From CAYVVT01 sp964454335 (GTDB lineage Bacteria > Fidelibacterota > UBA8477 > JABMPR01): a stretch of 64,000 nucleotides of DNA. The notes under the pieces are model-generated. The model was not told the origin of the DNA. It worked only from the letters and a program-made list of their open reading frames with translations, and searched no databases. Both the position numbers and the translations under genes were made by a program. Of this stretch, positions 26,160 to 33,600 are shown one piece after another. Positions within the stretch are counted from its first letter, which is position 1, and every line of letters starts with the position of its first letter. The stretch lies in contig CAYVVT010000003.1 of assembly GCA_964454335.1 (NCBI GenBank), positions 186,001 through 250,000 on the forward strand, given 5' to 3'.

Positions 26160-27668
26160 TCACAGTTCAGCTTTCAGAGGATCATCAACCTTAGGGCTCA
26201 AACCAGCTTCTTCCAGCTGCATGCGCAGGTCTTGAATAACTCTCTTCAGGTCTGACATACGCACTTCGCGACCTGCCATCAGGTTGATCGTTTGTCTCAA
26301 TTCGGAGGTCCGTTCCTCCACCAGGTCCTCAAGGTGTTCACGATAGTTCTTTAACTCCGATTCTGTCTGTTCCTGTTCAGTGATATCATGGATATGTCCA
26401 ACCAGTCGGACGACCTCTTCTGCATCGTTCATGGTCATCTCATTTGAACCTTCCATGCTCCTAACGGAACCATCTGGTCTGATGATTCTATATTTGAATT
26501 CTCTGGGTTTCTTTTCGGCAAGCATCTCTACAATGTTTCTCTTCACATCCTCTACATCATCAGGATGAAAAAAACGGAACACAGAATCGAAGTCTCCATC
26601 ATACTCTTCAGCTGAAAGTCCGTACAACCGGAGTGCATTGTCAGAATACGTGACCTGGTTGGATACCAGATCCCACTCCCAACTGCCCATAGCTGCGACC
26701 TTCTCGGCCGTTGCCAACACTCGGAGGGAATTCTGCAGAGATTCCTCGGCTTTTTTCTGCTCGGTGATGTTCACTGCCAGCCCTAACAGACCGATTACTT
26801 CACCTTCTTGGTTCAAATGAGGTGTATACCAACTTCTGAAATGGTTATCGGCAACATTGACATCAACCGTTAATGACTCACCTTCAAAGGTCCTCCTCAT
26901 GTGATCCAGCATTTCAGGGTAATCCTTGTACAGATCAAAAACAGACTGGCCCACAACCTGTCCCGGTTCCAAACCCAATTTGGCCAGACCCTTTCCTTCG
27001 GACAGGAGGAAGGTGCCATCCCGGGCAATCAGGTATATGATTTCTTCATTATTCGTAACCAGGGTCCTGAATTTCTCTTCGCTCTCCCCCAAGGCCTTAG
27101 AAATGGCTTTTCTGTCAGTGATATCCTCAACAACGCCGATTGCATACTTCGGACTTCCGTCAGGGTGCTGGATCATGGATACGGTGAGAGCTCCCCAGAA
27201 CACTTGTCCGTCTTTCCGGATATATCGCTTCTCCATTGAATAAGATTTGCGGGTACCGGCTGCGAGTTCATTGAAAAGGGTTACATCAGCATCAAGGTCA
27301 TCGGGATGGGTAAAATCCATGAATGACAGATCCAGCAATTCTTTTTCAGAAAATCCCAGGATCTCGGAAAGTCGGCTATTGACCAGTAGTAGTCGACCCT
27401 CTGGAGACACGTGTGCAACACCCACAGCGGCCTGTTCGAAGGTACCCCTGAAGCGTTCCTCACTTTCTTCCAGATTCCTAATAAGTTCCCGGATGTCGTC
27501 GATGAAGAGTTTCAGGGCCACGAACAGCTCTGTGAATTCATTTTCCTCCTCCGGGATCTCGAAATCCCTGGAAAAATCTCCCAGGGCATATTCCTGCAGA
27601 AAGGGAGTCAGCTCAGCGAGTTGCTCAGCGACGAAACCCTTGTATTCATCAACCTTGTCTGAGGTCAT
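26160..27668 (-). CDS. PAS-only signalling protein without a kinase domain
   Basis: About 502 residues. The start at 27668 is fixed by a textbook AGGAGG site four bases upstream and by an ATGA overlap with the gene before it. An acidic helical N-terminal segment (residues 1-75) precedes three PAS/PAC modules ending in VEDITDRK, VNITEQKK and HDITEQEQ. A final coiled coil (VEERTSELRQTINLMAGREVR... is the start of this region) ends at LKAEL with no HisKA, HATPase, GGDEF or phosphatase domain. The C-terminal coil looks like the linker that normally leads into a kinase, so the protein may be a truncated kinase or a sensor that docks on the kinase next to it. Placed between the STAS-like genes and the PAS kinase, it is probably an adaptor. 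No frameshift or kinase remnant follows it. Confidence 0.88.
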   Translation of the reverse strand: MTSDKVDEYKGFVAEQLAELTPFLQEYALGDFSRDFEIPEEENEFTELFVALKLFIDDIRELIRNLEESEERFRGTFEQAAVGVAHVSPEGRLLLVNSRLSEILGFSEKELLDLSFMDFTHPDDLDADVTLFNELAAGTRKSYSMEKRYIRKDGQVFWGALTVSMIQHPDGSPKYAIGVVEDITDRKAISKALGESEEKFRTLVTNNEEIIYLIARDGTFLLSEGKGLAKLGLEPGQVVGQSVFDLYKDYPEMLDHMRRTFEGESLTVDVNVADNHFRSWYTPHLNQEGEVIGLLGLAVNITEQKKAEESLQNSLRVLATAEKVAAMGSWEWDLVSNQVTYSDNALRLYGLSAEEYDGDFDSVFRFFHPDDVEDVKRNIVEMLAEKKPREFKYRIIRPDGSVRSMEGSNEMTMNDAEEVVRLVGHIHDITEQEQTESELKNYREHLEDLVEERTSELRQTINLMAGREVRMSDLKRVIQDLRMQLEEAGLSPKVDDPLKAEL

Positions 27669-28045
27669 TTGTTGTCCTCCTGCAACCATTGCATTGCTTC
27701 TGTCTCTTTGGCAAAATGCCGTGCGTTCTTCTGATCCGCTGCCCGGGTGATAAAATTAGCAACGGTACGGACTATGACAGATGCACCCACAAAAGCCATT
27801 TTGTTAATGTTGTTTTCCCTGATAGCATTCGCGATAATCTTACGAGCCTGTGCACTGGGGGGACGGATCTCTTCGCTCAGATCGCAGAGAAAATTTACCG
27901 TCCCATGTGCAAGACATATTTCCTTTATCTGCTTGGCAAAGAACTCGGCGATCTCAACGTTGATATGTCCACTCACCCAGTTACGACCGACCTGCTTGGA
28001 TTCATCCCACCACATTCTGTAGTTGTCCCCTTGGCCCTCAGGCAT
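27665..28045 (-). CDS. SpoIIAA-like/STAS-type small protein, tandem paralogue 4
   Basis: A 126-residue soluble protein and the last of four related genes in a row. It shares with the others the N-terminal NYRMWWDE, a central DLSEEIRPPSAQARKI, the GASVIVRTVANF segment and the C-terminal ARHFAKETEAMQWL. This alternation of strands and helices and the ending HF..E..A..WL resemble the SpoIIAA-like (STAS/SEC14-type) families. The serine in PPSAQAR lies where STAS anti-anti-sigma factors carry the phosphorylated Ser/Thr; this placement is my own alignment by eye. It overlaps the gene before it by eight bases and the PAS-only gene after it by four. Probable role: a phospho-switched binding protein in the signalling run. 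Exact function unknown. Confidence 0.75.
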   Translation of the reverse strand: MPEGQGDNYRMWWDESKQVGRNWVSGHINVEIAEFFAKQIKEICLAHGTVNFLCDLSEEIRPPSAQARKIIANAIRENNINKMAFVGASVIVRTVANFITRAADQKNARHFAKETEAMQWLQEDNK

Positions 28046-28436
28046 GAGTCACCTCAGTATTTTGCCTGTCTTCCAGCCAGGTAAAGGCTTCTTCATTGGT
28101 GGCAAAGTGACGGATATTGGTTTTACCCGAGGCATGGGCTAAAAAATTGGCCAGGGTACGCAGCAGGATCGATGCCCCAGTAAAGATGAAGGTCCCGGAG
28201 TCCACGCTAGCCATAGCTTCGGCCAGGATCTTGCGAGCCTTCGAGGATGGCGCTTTGCCTGCATCTTTTAGATCAATAAGCCAATCAACTTCCCCGTGCT
28301 GCAGGTGCATTTCTTGAATGACGCGGGAAAATACTTCGGCATCCGGTTCAGCGAGCTGCCCGGAGACCGAGCCGCGGGCGATCTGGTGGTTCTCATCCCA
28401 CCACAACCTGTAGTTTTCTCCCCTGTACTCAATCAT
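28038..28436 (-). CDS. SpoIIAA-like/STAS-type small protein, tandem paralogue 3
   Basis: With the ATG at 28436 the protein has 132 residues and starts MIEYRGENYRLWWDE, aligning with its three paralogues. A longer frame up to 28523 would run deep into the upstream gene and is not supported. Shared landmarks are NYRLWWDE, DLKDAGKAPSSKARKIL, GASILLRTLANF, and TNIRHFATNEEAFTWL. The APSSKAR serines sit at the position of the regulatory serine of STAS antagonists. The start overlaps the preceding stop by eight bases (ATGATTGA), and its own stop overlaps the next start by eight bases (ATGCCTGA). The repeated identical overlap length suggests serial duplication of one gene with its junction. Biochemical role inferred only from fold and context. 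Confidence 0.75.
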   Translation of the reverse strand: MIEYRGENYRLWWDENHQIARGSVSGQLAEPDAEVFSRVIQEMHLQHGEVDWLIDLKDAGKAPSSKARKILAEAMASVDSGTFIFTGASILLRTLANFLAHASGKTNIRHFATNEEAFTWLEDRQNTEVTHA

Positions 28437-28830
28437 TTTGGTCAATCTTTGCATTTGATGTGATGAGCCAGGACAGGGCTGCTGCTTCGGAATTGAAATG
28501 ACGGTAGTTTGTCTTTCCCGCAAAGCTGCTTACAAAGTTTGCTGCAACCCGTATTTGAAGTGGCGCTCCCACGTAAGCGAGCTTTCCTATGTCCATCATC
28601 CGCATGGTTTCTGCAATCATCCTACGAACTTTTGAGCTAGGCATTTTGTACTCACTCAAGTCACTTAGCCAATCCACTTTCCCATGCTTCCGATATAATT
28701 CTATAAGGGCTTGCGTATAAGATTCTGTAGTCTTCTCATCGAGCCGTCCCCGCGCCCAGACCCTACCAAGCTGGCGGGTATCATCCCACCATATCCTGTA
28801 GTTTTCCCCTTTATAGTCAGTCGAAGCCAT
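28429..28830 (-). CDS. SpoIIAA-like/STAS-type small protein, tandem paralogue 2
   Basis: A 133-residue protein beginning MASTDYKGENYRIWWDD, with an AGAGGGG ribosome-binding site before the ATG. It keeps DLSEYKMPSSKVRRMI, GAPLQIRVAANF and TNYRHFNSEAAALSWL in the same order and spacing as the other three copies. The DLS...SS arrangement is the closest of the four to the classical DLS...SSG phosphorylation loop of SpoIIAA/RsbV, though the glycine is absent. It begins three bases after the stop of the first copy and overlaps the third by eight. It is soluble, with no signal peptide or membrane segment. I infer a regulatory binding protein that is the target of a kinase and phosphatase, probably those encoded nearby. 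Confidence 0.75.
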   Translation of the reverse strand: MASTDYKGENYRIWWDDTRQLGRVWARGRLDEKTTESYTQALIELYRKHGKVDWLSDLSEYKMPSSKVRRMIAETMRMMDIGKLAYVGAPLQIRVAANFVSSFAGKTNYRHFNSEAAALSWLITSNAKIDQND

Positions 28831-28833
28831 GGT

Positions 28834-29202
28834 TTACCCCTCTCTCTTGAAGATCCATTCGAGTGCTGACGCTTCGGTGGTGAAATGACGTGTATGTGTT
28901 TTTCCAGTTGCCTTGCTCATAAAGTTGACCACGACCCTCACGAATGTGGAGGCTCCGAAGAAGGCGAATTTGCGGATGCTGGGATGGCCGATAGCTTCTG
29001 TCAATTTCTTCCGGGCGGGGGATGTGATACTGGTCAGCTGGGTAAGATCCACCAGCCAATCAATACCGGTCCCGCGTTCATTGGCGATCCTCTCGGTTTC
29101 TTCAACAATACCAATGGCGTCTTCTATATCGAACAGGCTGAATGCCTGGCCCCTGGCCAGACCCAGCTCTTCATCCCACCAGATGTGGTAATTGTCTGAC
29201 AT
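28834..29202 (-). CDS. SpoIIAA-like/STAS-type small protein, tandem paralogue 1
   Basis: The first of the four paralogues in transcription order, 122 residues. Landmarks are NYHIWWDEELG, DLTQLTSITSPARKKL, GASTFVRVVVNF and THTRHFTTEASALEWI. At the position where the other copies have Ser it has Thr-Ser (ITSPAR), so a hydroxyl residue four places before the conserved Arg is kept in all four. It is the most divergent copy outside these motifs, with a longer acidic helix in residues 20-45. Its ATG overlaps the stop of the receiver gene before it by one base (TGATG), coupling the STAS-like set to a two-component receiver. Function is inferred from fold and context, not from a known homologue. Confidence 0.75.
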   Translation of the reverse strand: MSDNYHIWWDEELGLARGQAFSLFDIEDAIGIVEETERIANERGTGIDWLVDLTQLTSITSPARKKLTEAIGHPSIRKFAFFGASTFVRVVVNFMSKATGKTHTRHFTTEASALEWIFKREG

Positions 29203-29579
29203 CAGTTCACCCGGCTTTCCTTAGCCTGGATCCCCTCCAGGTAAGTGTTCAGTTTGTGGAACTCGGTGGCCTTGTCGATGAAGAATTCAACACCGGCTGC
29301 CGTACAGCGGTCCCGATACTGCACATAGGGATAATTAGTGAGTACGATTACAGAGGGCTTCTCCTGAACAGATTGCAGGCTATCCAGGATCTCCAGCCCA
29401 TTCCCATCCCTGAGTCTCAGATCCAGGATCAATACATTCGGTCTGGTTCGATGGATCTCATCAATGGTGCCTGCAACGACTTCTGCCTGACCTACGATCT
29501 GAACATCCTTAAGATCGCTGATCATGGAGATGACTCGCTCTCTCAGCATCTCAGAGTCGTCCACGATAAAAACCTTCAT
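29202..29579 (-). CDS. Single-domain response regulator heading the signalling run
   Basis: A 125-residue receiver with FIVDDSE (acidic pocket), LILDLRLRDGNGLEIL (phospho-Asp), VIVLTNYPYVQYRDR (switch Thr) and FFIDKATEF (Lys). It resembles the receiver half of NarL/LuxR-type regulators, including the ATEFHKL ending, but has no DNA-binding domain. The LuxR-type regulator at 30005 is similar in type, so this gene may derive from a truncated relative. It is the first gene of the - strand run that ends at 20461 and has a GAAGGGA ribosome-binding site. Its promoter should be in the 425-base gap before it. It could deliver the phosphate signal of the nine-PAS kinase to the STAS-like proteins encoded behind it; that link is inferred. 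Confidence 0.88.
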   Translation of the reverse strand: MKVFIVDDSEMLRERVISMISDLKDVQIVGQAEVVAGTIDEIHRTRPNVLILDLRLRDGNGLEILDSLQSVQEKPSVIVLTNYPYVQYRDRCTAAGVEFFIDKATEFHKLNTYLEGIQAKESRVN

Positions 29580-30004
29580 ATGCGAGTCCCTTCAATTCTG
29601 TTCTCAATTCGGGAAAAGCATAAGCACGGAGTTGTCGAAAGTGTGTAGTAGCTGTATGTGTCAGCCTGTCCTAATTTTCTGAAAATGCTGTCGTAGGATT
29701 ACTACAGGAGTGACCCTGCTATAGTACAGCTACAGTAGGGAGGTTATGGTGTCACCGCGAGGAGAGAAGGGCTGCTGATGAAGTCTTCAGCAGATCAGCG
29801 CGCACGAGTGCAGTCCTGAGAGACGCTGTGATCTGCGTAGCAAACCTGGCTGCAATGAGATAACTCAGTAAATGACTGACTAGATTGCTTCGTTATTAGG
29901 ACATGCAATCGGCATGTCCTAAATCCTCGCAATGACAGTGCCAGGGCCAAGGCCAGATTAAGTTGGATATCGAATATCTGCTAATTGAGGAAGGTAAAAG
30001 CTGC
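29580..30004. other. Intergenic region with palindromic element
   Basis: This gap separates the LuxR-type regulator gene from the ten-gene signalling run, and should contain the promoter of the run. It holds a palindromic repeat at 29882-29937 (separate entry) and a wider inverted repeat, GTAGCTGTA at 29648-29656 with TACAGCTAC at 29725-29733. No open reading frame with coding character or RNA gene is apparent. Confidence 0.5.
29882..29937. repeat. Nested palindromic intergenic repeat
   Basis: A perfect 11-base inverted repeat, TTAGGACATGC (29896-29906) and GCATGTCCTAA (29912-29922), encloses a five-base loop. It is flanked by AGATTGCTTCGT on the left and CCTCGCAATGACA on the right, whose ATTGC/GCAAT parts pair as outer arms. 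Flanks of this kind (cattgcgagg ... cgaagcaatct on the other strand) are familiar from small dispersed intergenic repeats in many bacterial genomes; that identity is from memory. It is about 80 bases past the end of the LuxR-type regulator gene and could also affect its mRNA 3' end, though there is no T-run. Only one copy is visible in the window. Confidence 0.6.
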
Positions 30005-30637
30005 CTACTCGATCAACTTGTGCGTCACTGCGTAGCGGACCAGCTCGGCATTGTTCTCCAGGTCCAACTTTTCCAGAATCCTGCTACGATAGGTGCTCAC
30101 CGTCTGAACACTGATATGGTGTTCAGCAGCGATCTCTTTCAAGCTCCGGCCATGAGCAAGTCCCAGTAAGACCTGGTACTCGCGCTGAGAGAGATCCTTC
30201 ATCCGACTATCGTTATTCTGATGTTCCAACGTATCAAGCATGGATTCCGCGAATCTGGATGATACATACTTATGGCCGTCCATGACCCGCACAACGGCCC
30301 GGGTGAGTTCATCTGACAGATTATCCTTGGTGATATAGCCCCAAGCTCCATTCCGAAAAGCCTGCCGGGCATATTGCTCTTCCGGGTGCATGCTAAGCAT
30401 TATAACACGGGTAGTGATATGATTTTCCCTGATATCCCTGAGGAGATCAATGCCATTCTTATCCGGCAGGGTTATGTCCAGCGAGACCATGCTCGGATGG
30501 TGGCTCTCCATGAGATCCAGGGCCTCGGCAGCAGTGTTCGCTTCGCCAATGACCTTGACTCCCGGTATGTCTTCCAGAATGCCCCGGATACCCCGGCGAA
30601 CCACCGGATGATCATCCACGATGAGGATCGTTTCCAT
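30005..30637 (-). CDS. NarL/FixJ-type response regulator
   Basis: A 210-residue transcription factor with a receiver domain (ILIVDDHPVVRRG, MVSLDITLPDKNGIDLL with the phospho-Asp, YITKDNLSDEL with the Lys) and a C-terminal LuxR-type helix-turn-helix (LSQREYQVLLGLAHGRSLKE, then HISVQTVSTYRSRIL). Phosphorylation should promote dimerisation and DNA binding. Its start lies 26 bases inside the end of the nine-PAS kinase gene, so the two are a cognate pair, and that kinase is of the NarX/HisKA_3 class that normally pairs with NarL-type regulators. Likely target promoters are the two intergenic regions around this pair, but I could not identify an operator. The gene is followed by the palindromic repeat. 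Confidence 0.95.
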   Translation of the reverse strand: METILIVDDHPVVRRGIRGILEDIPGVKVIGEANTAAEALDLMESHHPSMVSLDITLPDKNGIDLLRDIRENHITTRVIMLSMHPEEQYARQAFRNGAWGYITKDNLSDELTRAVVRVMDGHKYVSSRFAESMLDTLEHQNNDSRMKDLSQREYQVLLGLAHGRSLKEIAAEHHISVQTVSTYRSRILEKLDLENNAELVRYAVTHKLIE

Positions 30638-33600
30638 GGTCCTCTAATATATTCTCCACTGGTACTCTTACCATCACTCTCGTGCCCCGCCCCTCTCCCC
30701 CGGAGATCTCCAGTCTACCGTCCCAGGGTATCAGACGTTCCCTGATTCCCAGCAGGCCGATGGACAGCGGATTGCTGATCTGTTCCTCAGACATACCGAC
30801 CCCATCATCACTAACACTCATGATCACATCTTCTCCGTCCTCTTTCAACTCCACTGTCACCGAGCTGGCCTCGGCGTGTCTGAAGACGTTGGTCATGGTC
30901 TCCTGCAGGATGCGGTAGATAGCTGTGGTGATCTCAGGATTGAACAGATCCGGATCTGCAGGAAGATCGAAGCTCACCTCAAGGTCCCTTCGATCGGCTA
31001 TTCCCGATAAATACCATTCCATAGCTGGAATAAGACCGAGATCATCCAGGATACCTGGCCGGAGATAGGCTGATAATTGCTGCACACGTGTGCTGGTTGT
31101 TTTAACCAGGTCTACCAGTTCATCGAATTCCTTGATCTGTGCTTCAGAGTCCTGGGGCAGGTGCTTTCTCAATCTGTTCAGGTCCATCCCGATGGCTGTG
31201 AGGGATTGCCCCAGGTCATCATGGATATCCCGGGATAATCTTGCACGTTCCTCTTCCTGGATGGACTCAAGTCTACGTGATAAGAGCCGTAGTTGGTCGT
31301 GGGATTGTTCCAGTTGCTGCTGAGCTTGCTTTCGCTCACTGATATCATGCATGGCATTCAGGAGCTGTCGTGAACCACCCTCGCCGCTTAGGGTAATGGA
31401 ATCCATGGATATCCATATAGGGGTGCCATCTTTGCGGGAAAGCTGGACTTCGTAATCCCTCACTGGTCCCTCACTGGCAGTCTGCCAATATCGTTCTCTG
31501 TCTCCAGGATTGACCCAATGCTCAGTAGCAGTTGCTGCCAATAATTCCTCTTTTGTGTCATAGCCCAGAATGTTCAACAGAGCTGGATTCGACTCTAATA
31601 TTTCTCCAGTATAGCTTGTCACAGATACCCCGGTGGGGAGGCCTTGGATCAGGTTCCTGAATCTTGCTTCTGACTCTTCCAGTGCTGTTGTCGTTTGCCT
31701 GAGATCCGTGATATCCTTTGAGTTCACCCAGATGTGTGTGAGCAAGCCATCTTCTATTACACCAAACCAGTTTTCTAAAGAAACCAGCCAACTGCCATCA
31801 CGCAGATACACTTCTATTTCATGGTTGTGAAAGCGATAGTCATTTTCAATGAATTCTCTTAATACCTTGACATACTGGTCCGTCACCGTCAGTTCGCCTA
31901 GTGACTTACCAACAAAGGAATCCCTGCTTTTAGCTCCCACTCTTCTCCAACTTGCCTTGTTAGCATCTAGACAAATGGATTGCAAGAGCAGGTCCACCTG
32001 TTGCTCAACAGGTAGATCGGATCTCAAGCCATCAGGCATCTTCCAGTACGACACCTCATCTGTAGAGGCGTTGATGAACTCGGTATACTGCATCTGTGTT
32101 TGGCGAAGTTCTTTCTCTATCAGTTTACGCTCGGTGATATCTGTAAAGACTCCATAGGCGTATGATACGTCGTCCACTTCCTGAATGAAATTTGCTCTAT
32201 CGTTGAGCCAGATCCATTTTCCATCCTTTCTCTGGATCCGGTATTCGACATGCATGGGACGCCCCTCAGCGAACAACTTTTGATAATCTTCCTGAAGCAG
32301 GTCAAGGTCGTCAGGATGGATCCTGCCAAGCCATAGTTCACTGCCAGCTGACAAGATCTCCTCTTCTGTATAACCGTAGATATCCTTCACATTTGAAGAG
32401 ATAAAAGTCGTTCTTCCCTGTGCGTCGGACCTCCAGACCACGGATGGCAGGTGGTCCAGCATGGTCCTTGTCTGGGTCTCGCTATCACTGAGCTGTTTCT
32501 CGGCGATTTTTAGCTCCGTAATATCTTTGCCAGTGGCCCATATGTGGGTTAGCCTTCCATCTTCAACGGCGCCATACCATGTATCCAGGCTATGGTATTC
32601 CCGATCAGCTTCCAATAGTTCCCAATGGATATAATCAACCAGTGCATAATCATTCTTGATGAACTCAGTGAATAGTTCATCTGAGTTCTTGCTCCGTAAA
32701 AGTTCCTGGTACTGCTTTCCAATAACCTCTTCCTTGTCATTAAATCCTAACTTTTCCCAGCCGGCCTTATTCGAATCGATCAAGACGATATCATATAGCA
32801 GCTTGACCTGTTCATTCACCGGCAGGTCCGTTTTAAGACCATCCGGTACTTTCCAGTAGGTTACTTCGTCAAAAGAGGAGTTAATGAAGTCCGTATAGTG
32901 AAGCTGTGTGGTACGCAGTTCCGCTTCCATCTGCCTGCGCTCGGTAATATCCCGACTGACACCTACAATGCCTAAGACCTGTCCCTGTTTATCGCAAAAG
33001 GGGAATTTCGAATTTTCCAGGGATCGCTCGTTTCCATCTTTATCCAGCCAGTAACCTGAAATTTCTATCTCAGGTTCTTGAGTCTCAAGGATCTTATCTT
33101 CATCCTGATGATATTGCTCGGCTTCATCTTTTGGATAGTTATCAAGATCAGTTCCACCTATCAATTGCCCCGGATCATCCAATCCGTACCTGTGGGCAAA
33201 TTCCTGGTTACCGATGATGTACCTGTGGTCAGTGTCCTTGGCGTAAAGTACAACAGGTAAAGCATCAATAAGTGCCCGCATCAGATTGTGCTGATATTCC
33301 AGTTCGTTCTCAGTTTGTTTACGCTGAGTGATATCAATTCCTACACCAAAGAATTCCCGGTTCTCAGCATCCGGATCTTCGATGGGGCAACCGTGCCACT
33401 CCACAAGCAATTGCTGACGGTCACGGGTGAGAATATGATTCTCATTGACGGTCATTTCCGGATAATCAGTGAGTTTCTTAAAAGTATCACGAAGATCATC
33501 GTGTTCATCTGCAGGAACGAAGAGCTGGAGATAATCCTTACCGATCACCTCCTCTTCAGAGTATCCCAGGGAATCCAGCATCAATTGGTTCATCATGATC

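Noticed and set aside
27247..27750. A long frame opposite the PAS-only gene (167 codons)
   Set aside because: It is a mirror of the real gene: serine- and arginine-rich, no motif, and crossing two gene boundaries.
29142..29648. A 168-codon frame opposite the first receiver and first STAS-like gene
   Set aside because: It overlaps two well-supported genes and has no recognisable domain.
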